Source: Phytophthora colocasiae (lineage: Eukaryota > Oomycota > Peronosporomycetes > Peronosporales > Peronosporaceae). From it: a stretch of DNA of 64,000 bases. The position numbers and the translations under genes were made by a program. The notes beneath the pieces are model-generated. The model was not told the DNA's origin, did no database searches, and was given only the letters and a program-made list of their open reading frames with translations. The stretch spans positions 1 to 64,000 of the forward strand of contig JAGKQI010000050.1 of the NCBI GenBank assembly GCA_018806915.1, written 5' to 3'. Positions 46,850 to 57,854 of the stretch are shown here, one piece after another (positions within the stretch are counted from its first letter, which is position 1; each line of letters begins with the position of its first letter).

Positions 46850-48400
46850 ACCCTTCAAACTCCCACGAGTTTTGGGAATGAGGATATCACGCCACTTCAC
46901 CAGATACTGGTTTTGACTGCAGTGGCGACGCCCGCCATCAGGCGCTCCACGTGGTAGTGGGGAGTCCCTGCTCATCGAGCAACGGCGGAGGAGGCCGATT
47001 CGCTGCGGAACGCCGTACTCGATGAGTGTGACGAGCGCTATTTGTCGCATCGCACCTGGTACCAACTCGATCACTCGATCGGTACTCTCCAGTCAGACTC
47101 AGTCCCTTCAAGGGAACGTCGAGAGTGTTTGGCATTCGCATGCCCGTCTCGCTCATGACATGGAGAGATTGAAAGCCGGATGGCTTGGCTCGAGGTCCTC
47201 AGTCCTGACTGCTCGCCTGCACCAGCAGGAGCTTCAGCTCGCTGAGTTGCGAGGTCAGGTGACGTTGCTGCTGCAGATGACGCAGCCTGGGCACGTGTCG
47301 TCGGTGCCAGCGCCTCCGCGCTCACCCCCGCGGGGTCCCGATATGGCTTAAGCAAGCCGACGTAGAACACCGGGTGTGTTCGCATCCCGCTTGGCAAGTC
47401 AAGCGTGTATGCCAGGCCCTTCTTGGCCACGACCGTAAATGGTCCGATGAAACGCGGACGCAATTTCGTCTTAAAGACATTTGACACTGCATGTGTAGGT
47501 AGGTTCTTAGCGTTTAATAAAACCTGGTCACCGACCTTCAAATTCCCATACATTGCTTCTACCTTTTGTATCCGCTTGTTCCTTCTGAACGTCTTGGCTT
47601 TCAGCCATCGCGTCACGTACACGGCGTAATACGCTCAATCTCACCGAGGGAAGTCATCGACTTGTTTACGCACAGCAGAAGGGCGATATCAGCAAGCTCG
47701 GAGTCGAGCGACGGCACAGCCTCTCCCCCACCAAGCCCAAAGGCTAACGCGTGGCGGAGTGAGCGGAACGCGCGGGTGCGTAAGGCCGTTCACGTAGAAC
47801 GGGGTGAAGCCTGTCGAGGCATGCACCGCATTGTTCATGGAGAACTCAACGAGAGGGGCGCATAGCGCTCCAACGCTTCGGCGTTTCAGCGCATACGCTG
47901 CGGAGGATGTCCTCAGAACGCGGTTCACGCGTTCCAGGTCTGACCGTCGGTCTGCGGATGGTCCGCCGTGGACATGTCCAGTCGAGTGCCCAGCACCTTG
48001 AAGACGGACGTCCAGAAGTGACCCGTGAAACGGGGATCTCGATCCGAGACAATGGTCTCAGGCAGCCCATGCTGGCGGAAGACCCGATCGATGAAGATCG
48101 TCGCTGTACCAGCACCATCGACGGTGTCCGGCACAGCCGCTAGATGAGCCATCTTGCTCAGACGGTCAACAAAGACCACCACGCCCGTGTTGCCTGCCGA
48201 GTCCTTGGCAGGCCAAACCTAACAAAGTCATACTTATGGACTGCCAACACCCAGAGGGTACAGGTAAGCTCGCCAGGCGCAGCCGCATGCGGCGAGGGTT
48301 TAACCCGCTGACACGTCTCGCACGTGCGCACATATGTGCTGACCCACTTGTACATCTTCGGCCACCAGTACATGGAGCTCACCGAGCCGTACGTCTTCTC
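46850..48400 (-). pseudogene. Gypsy integrase with C-terminal chromodomain, frameshifted
   Basis: Minus-strand frames in order. The integrase zinc region reads YWWPKMYKWV...CETCQRVKP at about 48310-48370. The catalytic core spans 47925-48182: VVFVDRLSKMAHLAAVP for the first Asp, ETIVSDRDPRF for the second, and TADHPQTDGQT before the Glu. A frameshift follows, then PLVEFSMNNAVHASTGFTPF (about 47800-47860). The C-terminal domain spans 47071-47622: VGDQVLLNAKNLPTH, KLRPRFIGPFTVV, HPVFYVGLLKPY. A basic linker and NQYLVKWRDI at about 46900-46930 are the start of a chromodomain, which in chromoviruses targets insertion to particular chromatin. At least four frame breaks; inactive as sequenced. Confidence 0.88.
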
Positions 48401-48774
48401 GCGACCGAGGTGGCCGCCTGTGGGTGTGTCGTGAGCCTCATAGAGGATACGGTACTTCAGATCCTCATCGTGAGAACTACCACTCGTGGTGGGTCATCTG
48501 ACCCGTGCTGTAGTACAGCCAGACCGCCTTCCAGGCTGTAGCGTTGGAGTCTCGCCTTTAGGCGTCGTGACAGAGTCACCTTTGAGTCTTTAAACCATCG
48601 CTCCCTCAGAGCTTGGAGCAACGCGACACAAGAGTCGTCCTGAGCGTACGCTGCTCGAACCATGTCCGTCACGGACGACGTCACCGAGGTGACGGAGATA
48701 ACTCATAGTCCGGGCGACGTGATAACGCGTCAGCGAGGACGTTCTGCCTGCCAGGCTTGTACTTCACCTCGAAG

Positions 48775-50138
48775 TTATACTCCGCAAAGAAGGAGAGCCA
48801 TCGGGCCATCCTCTGCGAGGTGAGGCGACTGCGTCGCTGTGCGTAGTGACGCATGATCCGTGTAGATCACAAACGGCGGAGCCGAGCAGGTGAACCCTGG
48901 GAATTTGACGAGAGCGTACTTCATCGCAAGTAGCTCCTTGTCATGAACTGGATAGTTCTTCTCAGCAGCCTTGAGCTGTCGCGACTCAAACACGCAATGA
49001 CGCGTTCGCGCCCTTCGGCGTCCGCTTGTAGCAAAGCACTGTCGATGGCAAAGTCAGAGGCGTCACAGACGACAATAAACGGACGAGCGGGGTCTGGCAG
49101 CGCCAGTATCGGTGCCTCAAAGCAGGCTATCCTTGATACAAGTGAACGCATTCTCGTGCTCGGCACGCCATACCCACTCGGCATCCTTCTTAAAGAGATC
49201 CGTCAGTGGCCGAGCCAACTCAGCGTAGTTCTCGCTGTACTTGTGCAAGTAGTTGGCCAAACCCAGCTACCACTTACGCAAGTCCTTCTGGTTCAAGGGA
49301 ACCGGCCAATCCACAATGGCCTTGACCTTTGCTGGATCAGCACGAAGGCCATGCTTCCCAATGAAGCACCCTAGGAAGGATTTCTTCCGCGCCAAAGACG
49401 CACTTGTCTGCGTTGGCGTACCAGCTTGTTCGTGCGCATGCACTCGAGCACAGCTCTCACGTGTTCCACGTGCACCTCAACGTCAGTCTTGCCGTGTTCG
49501 GCCTGACTGTGGACGAACACGTCGTCAAAGTATACGTTTGTGCGAATGCCCGTAGGGGCCTGAACAACTGCGTCACTAGACGATTGAACGTTGCAGGCGC
49601 GTTCGAGAGCCCTTGGGGCATGACGAGCCACTCCCAGAGCAGCATACCGCTCGGGGTGCTCACCGCTGTAAGCGGAATATCACTGGCTCGCATGAGCAGC
49701 TGATTAGTACCCATCGACTAAGTCGAGTGCACTGTACATGGTGCAACCCACCATGTTGTTCTGAAGAACATCCTTCCTAGGAATCGGCGTCTGCGCCGGA
49801 ATCGTAACAGTGTTGAGCTTGTTAAAAGCGTGAACGATACGCCACTTGCCATTCGGCTTTCTGACACAGAACGTTGGCGCGGAATGCGGAGACTTGCTCT
49901 CGCGCACGAGACCCGCCGCGTGTTTCGCACGGAAGAAGGCGTCAATGACGTCGCATTGCTCTTTAGGAAGAGGCCACTGTCGGGTCACGCAGTACTTAGT
50001 TCCGGGAACTAAGTCGATCTCATGACGAACGCCTCGGTCGGGAGGCAGGCCACTCGGTGGTTCCTTCGAGACAACGTCTCCATATTCCTTCAGCAAGAGT
50101 GGAAGGGATCCGAGGGATTCTTGAGGATCTCGATCCAC
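48775..50138 (-). pseudogene. Gypsy reverse transcriptase and RNase H, frameshifted
   Basis: RT begins in the frame from 50138: DRGVRHEIDLVPGTKY, QWPLPKEQCDVIDAFF, SPHSAPTFCVRKPNGKWR, and SALDLVDGY (first catalytic Asp), where a stop and frameshift fall near 49704. It continues in other frames as [19 protein letters not shown] and [10 protein letters not shown] (the YxDD box, about 49520-49550). RNase H follows at 48775-49184: PFIVVCDASDFAIDSALLQ, KNYPVHDKELLAMKYALVKF and FVIYTDHASL, carrying the expected acidic residues. All motifs are present but in at least four frames. Confidence 0.9.
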
Positions 50139-50494
50139 TCCTGGCGTTCAACGCCTTCTTGACTTCGGCCAAGACGGACTCGTCAACGAGGGACGACGAG
50201 TTCAACTCCTCCTCAGGTCGAACGATGACCACCTCGGCGAATTCGCCAGCCTTCAGAGGCATCGCCAAAGTCGGCGAAGGACATCTCTTCTAGCTCAAGG
50301 AGCTTGTCAACACTTGGCAAGTCGTCCAGCAGGACACTGCCTTCGGCACTACCGCCCACTCCATCAACCAGAGTGTATAGCTGCCCACAGCCCTCCGGTG
50401 CGTCGGCACTTGACGTCACGGATGACTCAGACGCAGAGCGTCTCGCCCGAAAGGGTCCACGACGTCTTCGCCTAGCCGAAGATCGTCTGCACTC

Positions 50495-50735
50495 GATGGA
50501 GTACGTGCCGTCGCACAAAAGTTTCGGCCTCTCTCGGCCCAGTGTCAGGACACTCGGCGATCCACTCGGTCGACGACCGATGCCGCTCAGCGGAGTACGT
50601 GCCGCTGCACAATCAATGACCGTAACAGGTCCAGTGTCAGAGACACTCAGCGATCGACTTGGTCCACGACCAGTATCACTCGACGGAGTACGTGCCGCCC
50701 CACAGTTCCACGGCCTGGTAAGGCCCGATGCCATC
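50495..50735 (-). repeat. ~93-bp tandem repeat within Gypsy pol linker
   Basis: Three imperfect copies of a 93-94-bp unit (anchors GTACGTGCCG at 50501, 50595 and 50688) lie between protease and RT. The period is a multiple of three or close to it, giving a 31-residue repeat on the minus strand (CGAARTPSSDTGRGPSRS and CAAARTPLSGIGRRPSGS). The role is unknown. Confidence 0.8.
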
Positions 50736-51172
50736 GGCATCCAGTGACGGTCCATGACCGGCGTCACTCGGGTTACGTGAGCTTTGCCCACACGTTGACT
50801 CACTGCCAACCAGCGCTATGCGCTCAACAGGGCTGCGATCCTCGCACTCGGTGCTGTCCACTAACTCGGACACACCGACTTCCAGCATCATTGCCGACTC
50901 GGCTCGATGCTCGCTAATAGCGCTTCTGCTTCCTAGCAGAGGTGGGTTCATGACTCGCCAAAGCTCCACTAGGAGAGAAGTGCGTAGCACCTAAGGTCTT
51001 CGACCTCCAGTCGATCCATGGCTCGTGGCGCTCAGCCACGCCGCCATGCCAAGGATGAGGTCGTACCTCGAATCCAGGTCCAAGACCAAGCGGCGTTCCA
51101 CGCTGTCGAAGTCCAGGAACTTCAGCCGTAGGTCCATCGGGACCTTGGCTGCCGTGACACGGACGCCCGTCG

Positions 51173-51355
51173 CTAGACGGACAGTGACGGTGTCACCTCT
51201 TCGCGCTTTCGAAGCGCCTCAGCATATTGCTGACTACCCTCAACGGTGGAGCGTCTGACGTAGTTGCCAGACGCTCCTGAATCGATCAACACGATCCACG
51301 GCTTCTCGAAGCCCTTCACGTCCACATGGACGACCAGCAAGCCCTGCTTGCTCAC
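51173..51355 (-). pseudogene. Gypsy aspartic protease
   Basis: The frame contains GLLVVHVDVKGFEKPW and VLIDSGASGNYVRR; DSGAS holds the catalytic aspartate of retropepsins. The frame stops at 51173. It lies directly downstream of the gag zinc knuckle, as in gag-pro-pol order. Confidence 0.82.
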
Positions 51356-51406
51356 GTTCCGTGTTCAAGGGCACGGAGCTCTTCGGGAGCTGAGCCCCAG
51401 TGCCTC

Positions 51407-52423
51407 TCACGCACTGCAGAACTCAGTTCTTCCCCAGTAGACCGCCCCGCGTCTACTGGGAGCCGTCGTTCCTCGGCAGAGCCCAAAGCGGGACCCGCGA
51501 CAGGGGTTGCGGCCATTCTGGCTGGCGCGCTCTTTGCGCAGAGGGCAGTTGGGCCTCAGGTGTGTGGGACTACCACACGTGTAGCACCGACGAGTGCTCA
51601 TACGCCTGCACCGCAGCTCGTAGCTCGGCTACTTCATCTTCAGCATAGCTGAGGTCCATGGGTTCAGGTCCCCGGACCCTGTGCTATTAGCACCGACCCT
51701 CGACAACTTAAAGTTGTGTTCAGCATTCAATGCCACGCTAACAGCGTCCTCGAAGGTGCGAGGATTCTGACGGAATGCCTCCGTCCTGGCTACCGCCAGC
51801 TCTCAGACCTTCCATGAAGATAGTCACAGTGACCACCTCAGGTAGAGGATCGGCAGCCATGCCGGCAATGAGCGTGCGCAGCTCTTGGACATAGTCCACC
51901 GGGTCCTTCTTGCCCTGTCGGCAAGCGAGGAAGCGTGACCGCACGCGATACGCCTGGTTAGGTGGAGCAAATACTTGCGTAAGTTTGGCCTTAAGCTCAC
52001 CCCAAGTGGAAGGCCATTTCTACCGACGTCCCAGACGTCAAGGCCCATTCTCGTGCTCGACCTTCGAGCTTAGAGATGGCGAACGCCACGCGTTGGCCTT
52101 CCAACTGGAGCATAGCGGCCCCCATGGCCATCTCGACCTCTCGGGTCCACTGACAGGAGGTTCTCTCCTTCGTGCCCGTGAAAGGTCTTCACGCTGAGCG
52201 TGACGGGCTTAGCTCTCGGAGCGGGATTAACTCCTTTTACATTCCGCTGAATGTGCTCAACGAGCGTTCTCGTACGAGGCAAATGCCTCCAGGCGCGCGT
52301 TGACGGCCTCCGGCCCTTGAGACGCAAGGTGCGCCATACCTTCAGGGCCCAGCAAGGACGTAAGCTTGTTAAGCGTGTCCCGCTGACTCGGAGTCAAGTG
52401 AGCGTGTATGCTTCTGGCTCCAT
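51407..52423 (-). pseudogene. Gypsy gag with CCHC zinc knuckle, frameshifted
   Basis: ATG at 52423 (MEPEAYTLT) is followed at once by a stop, but other frames continue: LNKLTSLLGPEGMAHLASQ, PVTLSVKTFHGHEGENLL, MAMGAAMLQLEGQRVAFA, SRFLACRQGKKDPVDYVQEL, LPEVVTVTIFMEGLRAG. This is the retrotransposon gag (capsid) domain. A CX2CX4HX4C knuckle, CYTCGSPTHLRPNC, lies at about 51540-51585 for RNA packaging. Several one-base frame breaks. Confidence 0.85.
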
Positions 52424-52480
52424 TCTCACAGAGAAACAGTCTTCAACTCAGGAGTTGGATTGACTACAAGTGCTACCAGA

Positions 52481-52891
52481 TGCAGCGGGCTGCGTAGGTG
52501 TGCACGGCACAGAGGAAGTTGGGTTGACTCGTAGAGTCCTGCTTGCAAGGCACTAGCCTTCGGTTCTATACAAGAACCAAGTAGTCCACTAAATACGGGA
52601 CTCTCACAATCAGTGTCCCTATAATAAAGGAACTAACACTAATTATGTAAAATGCAAACTGATTTTTATTTATTTTATTGCCCTAATCCTGAATGTAACG
52701 GATTTAGTATCTAACATACTAAATCCTAATCAAATGTAATGTGTGGCTCTGAGCTAACAGCCAGCAACTGGCTACATGTGTGACGTGTGAGAAACACTAT
52801 GTGTTGTACACGGATCTGTGACTTGTGACCTGGATGGTGTATACCACACCTATTGTAGCCAAGGCGCGCAGCGCCGTGTAACCCCGTTACA
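52481..52891 (-). repeat. Gypsy 5' LTR (right copy)
   Basis: 411 bp; direct repeat of 45008-45416. In the element's sense it begins TGTAACGGGGTTACACGG and ends CCGCTGCA. Confidence 0.95.
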
Positions 52892-52896
52892 CCAAG
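52892..52896. repeat. Target site duplication of the Gypsy element, right copy (CCAAG)
   Basis: Matches 45003-45007. The LINE resumes immediately after it. Confidence 0.88.
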
Positions 52897-52965
52897 AGCA
52901 CCAAAAGCAAATAAATAAAGAAAAGGCAAACCCGATAGGAGGCAAACCGACTCTGATTCAGTTAC

Positions 52966-54015
52966 GACCAGAGACATTAAAAAGGAAGAACCACCAAAAC
53001 GAGAGGAAGAATGGAAAACTCCCTCACGGAAGAAGAGTTTTCGCCAGGGGAGATCTATGAGTGAAGCCCTCAAAGAAGATCGTGAAAAGAAAATAGAGGT
53101 AGCATCCCAAGATGCCATCAATATGAGAAGGCCAGACACAGATGAGGAAGAAGAAGAAGACAAAGGCAGAACTGAACCAGTGGAAAAAGTAGAGTTGAAG
53201 AGACCAGAAAATCTGTCAAAACAAGCTAGGTTGATCTGGGAAGCTGTCAACAAGAGTAAATTGAGCCCAAAGGCGGATGAACTTGATCTGCTGAAGCATG
53301 TGGACTGAAATCAAAAGCTGATAGTACTGGGTATGGAGTATTACGACATTGTGGACTGAATACCGTTGCAACCCCCGCCACTGGAAACTGCCAATTCTAC
53401 GGAATTGCTATGGCGCTGCTCAACTGCGAGTTTGAATCGGATGCAGTAACAGCTATTGAGAATATCACAGCAAAGCTGAAGAAAGGATTAGTTCTAGCTT
53501 CACAGCACGGATTTGAGGAGGAGTTCCCACATGAGCTACGGAAAGCGTTGTTAATCTCAAGTACGGAACGGGCAGGGGAACTAACTGTCAGTGAATCAAA
53601 ACAGCGCCTCCAAGAGCAATTCCAAGACATTGGTAGCTCAAGTTCAAAATCAAACGCGTTCATCTCGCGTTCGTATTGGGATCGGAATTAACACTTTGGA
53701 TGATCGCTAAGCTACTATTACGACCAATATTTAGTAGTGGCGCGCAATGGTTTAGAAAAAGCCAGCTATCAGATCTTCCGACCAATGAAAAAGAACACGA
53801 GCACACACGTGCTTCAATCAGCTGGGGAATTCAACTTCAGAAAGGAACAAGCGGATCAGTGGATTGAGGAACTGCGGGAGGACTGTGACAAAACGATAAA
53901 TTCGGGACAGCTTCCAATAGTCTTACATTTTGGTGGAGAGCACTACACCTGGTTGAAATTGGGACTTACACCGAGTGTAGAGGAACTGAAAGAATTTTTT
54001 TTCACAAATTGTTGA
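52966..54015 (+). pseudogene. LINE region with OTU-like cysteine protease domain
   Basis: After an acidic linker (open at 52966-53308, DTDEEEEEDKGRTEP) the frame shifts at 53308 and an OTU-like domain follows. The Cys box is PATGNCQFYGIAMALL at about 53374-53421, then helices to 53680, a one-base shift to YWGSELTLWMIAKLL, another to ARNGLEKASYQIFRP, and finally LPIVLHFGGEHYTWL at about 53914-53958, whose His matches the C-terminal catalytic His of OTU proteases. The usual Asp three residues before the Cys is Thr here. OTU proteases cleave ubiquitin linkages; cysteine protease domains occur in some non-LTR retrotransposons. Three frame breaks make this copy inactive. The part of the LINE coding for ORF1's end lies directly upstream. 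Confidence 0.7.
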
Positions 54016-54028
54016 TCACGGGGAAGAC

Positions 54029-55024
54029 ATGGAGTTTGAAGACTCTACTGAAGGAGCCAGAGTGGAGACAACTGTACAAAGTCAAGAAAAAGGAAACGCT
54101 ACTGAAACATCAGACGAAGACATCGACGCACCTACTAAAGAATCGAGTTTAGGGGAACAAAAGCGTCAACATGTAGAAGATGTGGTGGAGGAGAGAGAAG
54201 AGCGGATCGTTAGAATGGCAACCTCTGTAGACGAAGACGTAGACATGAGCTCGGAAGATTCTACGTGGACGCCAGATGAGGGATCTCTAGTGGAGAAGAA
54301 GAAAAATATACCAGGAGAGCCTCCAGATAACCCCGGAAAACGTTTTACGGAAGGAAGTAAAAGTGGCGAAAAGCTTAAAAAAAGGAGTGGATGCCTTAGA
54401 GTCACGCTGGAAAAATTCAGTAAAACACCGTTCCTTAGCCTGCCGGTGGACGATGATACATGGAAAAGAGCCGTGATAGCCCACCCAACGGTGTTAATGG
54501 AGTGGATGCAACAAGTGCATTCGCCAGAGTTCATTTTAAGAACACTTAAAGCACGGATTATTCAGGATTGGACAAGACAAAACAGGATCGACTGCTTGTT
54601 GATGGGACTGAAGGACTTAAAATCTTTAGTAGAAGATCAAAAAGAAACAGGGAAGCAAGTTGATGCGGATGCTTTCAACGCATTGCTTACTTGGATTGCT
54701 TTCGTAAGGGACAAGCGGGAGGACATGAAGGACGATGGATACATACATTCCACAGAACTCTGGGGAGTATTGAACAAGCTCAAACCAAACCGAGTAAAAC
54801 TACTTCAGCTGTGTCGAAAAGGTAAAGCTGATATGTTAGCAAGGAAGATCTTAACAGCGTTTGCATACGCACCTGAACTGGGACGGATGCTAAGCCAACC
54901 TGAGGAACTGCATTTTACAACCGCTAGCGTATTGGATTGCCTGGTACAAGTACTTCATAGCTACCCAAGAGTGAAGAAAGCGTTCTATGCAAATGACTCA
55001 GACGGGCTATGGAGCCACTATTAG
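54029..55024 (+). pseudogene. LINE open frame, acidic then helical (331 codons)
   Basis: ATG at 54029, about 331 residues, the longest clean frame of the LINE. Residues 1-105 are acidic and low-complexity (ETSDEDIDAP, VDEDVDMSSEDSTW). Residues 120-331 are mixed and helical (WKRAVIAHPTVLMEWMQQVH, MLARKILTAFAYAPELGRML). I recognise no domain. It probably links the OTU part to the endonuclease in one polyprotein, because no gap with promoter-like or 3'-UTR features separates them. Confidence 0.6.
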
Positions 55025-55118
55025 CAACGCGCCATAATGAAGGAGCGTGTGTGATGATGAATTAGATTAAAATGATGATTGACTGTGCCGATCAACAAAT
55101 ACCGATCTTTATGCCGAA

Positions 55119-55535
55119 TTGCAACAAGTGGAGGAGTTGTTTTTCGTGTTGGGATCGAGGGAGAAGGAGAAAAACCGGCATAGAGCGGAATTACAAGTGA
55201 TTACACAAAATCTACAAGGGTTTATTGAAGAACGTCGGATGGGATGGCTAAAAGGATGGAAACAGCGGACCACCACCTCACCGGCAGATATTATATTTGT
55301 ACAAGATACGCATATAAAAACAAAAGAAGAGATTGAAGAAGTTGTGGGTATGTGGAACTTAGTATGGGGTATGAAGAACCCAGAAAGTCCTCTTAGCTAT
55401 TGGACTTTGATGGATGGCACGTCTGGAGGTTTGGGGGTACTTTTACAACCTCAACACGCAGATAAAGCTACACCATGGAAATGCGAAGAGTGGACAGGTA
55501 GACGTACTATGGATAGGATAGCTCGGTCTATTGGA
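55119..55535 (+). pseudogene. LINE AP endonuclease, N-terminal part
   Basis: Open frame with LQVITQNLQGF (the Asn of the first conserved box of APE-type endonucleases) and ADIIFVQDTHIK (the Glu position of the QET/QEt box is Asp here). GGLGVLLQP follows. The frame then becomes meaningless near 55535, where the next part of the domain is inverted. This enzyme nicks target DNA for target-primed reverse transcription. Confidence 0.75.
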
Positions 55536-56010
55536 TCTTCTTCGTTGTGACCTCTGTGTCGCCATCCACACTCTGACTTCTTGATGATCAGATTTTGAAA
55601 CAGGGAGACGTGCCTCCACCCACTGTACTTTTGTAATCTTGCTATTCACATAAAACCGGTCTAATCTGCTGGCACTGCGATCTCTCCAAAAACTAAAATA
55701 AGTCAAAGGGTCTGGCACATTGTCATCGTCCGCATGACTAGTCAAATTGACAGCATCGAGTAAATCCAAACAATCAACAAGTCTGTCCAGTGCTGCACTT
55801 TCACAAGATTTCGAGCTTGGTAACCCCTTTGTGATACGATCAAGCGATGGTTGTAATACCGCATTAAAATCTCCTCCAAGAAACAAATTTTCCGTGTTAA
55901 AAGCCCACAAGTGAAGGTCTTCGTAAAATGTTTGTTGTTGTTTTGTTCCAATAGGAGCGTAAATGTTAATCATCGTCCAGTCTCGAAACTTCAGCGCGTC
56001 TCCAGAATGG
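55536..56010 (-). pseudogene. LINE AP endonuclease, middle/C-terminal part, inverted
   Basis: Read on the minus strand: GDALKFRDWTMINIYAP, LFLGGDFNAVLQPSLDR (GDFN box), LTYFSFWRDRSASRLDRFYV, and SKSDHQEVRVWM (the SDH box with the catalytic His). These are the remaining conserved boxes of the endonuclease in correct order but opposite to the rest of the LINE. The flip spans about 475 bp; flanking plus-strand coding stops at 55535 and resumes at about 56010 (EWVKKQITKRLQKLKEVF). Confidence 0.82.
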
Positions 56011-56190
56011 GTAAAGAAGCAAATCACGAAACGCCTTCAGAAGTTGAAAGAAGTTTTCCAACAGCAAAGTTGTCCCACTCAAGCACGGGATACGTTTGAG
56101 AAGCAAATCTCGGTGATGTTGAGAGATGTTAAAAGGCAAGATCAAGATAGAACAAATGCCTACTACAGCATGCCGCGAAGTCGGTGAAAC
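56010..56190 (+). pseudogene. LINE segment between endonuclease and RT
   Basis: Open in the plus direction: WVKKQITKRLQKLKEVFQQQ, FEKQISVMLRDVKRQDQDR, TNAYYSM. A helical linker as found between endonuclease and RT in LINEs. It ends at the 1.65-kb insert. Confidence 0.6.
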
Positions 56191-56194
56191 TTTG

Positions 56195-57840
56195 GTCGCG
56201 GAGCAGGGGCGTATAGTGAACCCTAGTTATACGACTACTGAAAAGAGATTTTCAGAGCCGTATAACGATAGGTTGGCGTGTGGTACCTTGCGGTATCCTC
56301 GTGGGTTCGTTGTCTTCGGAAATATGACCCTCGCCGGAGTCTGAGAGTGTGTTGTGAAGAGAAGTTGGGGTTCCCTTGGAGTCTGGTGTCGGTATTCAGG
56401 AAATCCTTCCAGGAGCGTTCGGGGGGTCGGAATCTCTGGGAACCAAGATGGTTTCCAGGAGGTCGGCGGTCGAAAAGAGGTTAATATACCAGAGAAAGTC
56501 TGAAATCGGTGTCTGAATATCACAAATCCAGAACCGAGATACCTGACTTTCAGAGATAAACAACCAATACACAGAGTTCGGAAATATACAAAAATATATA
56601 CAGCCGTTCTTATTCTTTCTAGGCCCTTGAACGGTGGGCTAACACTCCAGGTCAACTAGGGACTTATTACCAGACACCTGGTCTGTCTGGTATCCCTTTA
56701 CGTTCGCGCACCACCCTCTAGAATAGAGGGAAAATATAAACCAATACAATCGGCTATATATAACAGTCTACCTTGCACTCTGAAAACGACTGTCTAGTTT
56801 CCAGAGCCTGTCCAAACGAGCAATATGAAATGGGCTACCGCTAGAGACAAAACAAACGACCCAACTAGGATATGGAATAGGCGGGTCCTTTCAGGTCTCT
56901 GCGTTACCTGATCTCCACCTAAGGGGATTGAATTTGGTGGAGATCACACGACGTACGTAATGACGCAGTGGCTTGAATACCTCTCAAGCGGACTTGTGCA
57001 GTAGCAAGCAAATTGAACTCTGTTTATCGTTTAGCTTCCTCATAACTATCATATATCTCTGGTAACTCTCTCCTTCTTGTCGTCTTTTGCGTCCTTTGAG
57101 CAGTCAGTCTTCATATCTCAGGTACACTTGGTTCTCGTATGCATCAGGTATCTTGACTTGGCTTCAGTATGCAATTTGTGCAGCCGATCTCGATGGGTTA
57201 ACAGGTAGAGACGTCCTTACGGGGGATGTGCAGGTCAGTAATCACTTGAATGCGTGACTTGAACTTGGGTTCACTTGGTTTCAGTATGGTCTTGGATCTT
57301 CGGTGGTTTCAGAGTCTGGTATCCTGGTTTTCAGAGTCTGATATCACTTGCTTTTCAGAGTCTTGGTCACTCAGAGTTAGAGATACCAGAGTCTTGAGTA
57401 CGAAACCAGAGTACGGAGCACCAATGCTACAACGTACATGAAGACCTTGAGGGTTGCGCGGGTGCGCGGCGTCCGGCGCGCGATACTTGGTCTCTGCGGG
57501 TAAATATGTGAATCCTTGAACCATCCATCGTCGCGCTGGACGGTAACGGGATGAGGTCTCTCAGAGATACGTTCTTCTGAGAGACTTTCCGCCAGAACTT
57601 AGGCACTCATCGTCGGGGAAAGTCCGGTGACCAGACAGAGTGTAGTTGACCTTCAGAGTTGTGCACACTCTGAAGTACACTTCTGGTCCTTTGGGCCCCT
57701 TTACAGTCAGGCGAAGGTTTATCCACAATCTTCCACAGATGTCGCACGGGTGCGGCCGCGTCCCAAAGTCCCTTTCGCTTATAACCTATAGTATAACCAA
57801 TCACATCGTAACGTAATATCCACCTGTCGCTCGAAAATCG
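56195..57840. mobile_element. ~1.65-kb insert in the LINE, possibly an LTR-element fragment
   Basis: Interrupts the LINE between the linker and the RT. CATG occurs at both junctions (56170s and 57851-57854), a weak candidate target duplication. No ORF matches a known protein. The right 400 bp, read on the minus strand, resembles the start of an LTR (TGTTATTTCCG at 57851 leftward, with GGTTATACTATAGGTTATAA), and further in are short repeats of CAGAGTCTG/CAGACTCTG (57300-57400). No second LTR was found on the left, so it may be truncated or not an LTR element. An inverted pair GTTATACG/CGTATAAC lies at 56226-56269. Confidence 0.4.
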
Positions 57841-57854
57841 GAAATAACATCATG

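Larger units (their letters stand above)
45008..52891 (-). mobile_element. Full-length Ty3/Gypsy retrotransposon with chromodomain
   Basis: 7.9-kb element inserted opposite to the host LINE. Two direct LTRs (45008-45416 and 52481-52891) have TG...CA ends and flanking CCAAG. In sense order on the minus strand: a gag with a CCHC knuckle, aspartic protease, reverse transcriptase, RNase H, integrase with HHCC zinc region and core, and a C-terminal chromodomain remnant. This order (RT-RNH before IN) is diagnostic of Ty3/Gypsy. A possible primer binding site (TGGTAGCACTTGTAGTC, minus strand, 52462-52478) lies two bases from the 5' LTR; a polypurine tract (GGGGGAGGG, minus strand, 45417-45425) abuts the 3' LTR. 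The LTRs are almost identical, so the insertion looks recent, yet gag and pol contain many frameshifts. Confidence 0.95.

Noticed and set aside
52818..53060. Open frame crossing the right LTR into the LINE
   Set aside because: It starts inside the LTR and continues by chance into the LINE linker; the same N-terminus occurs at the other LTR with a different continuation.
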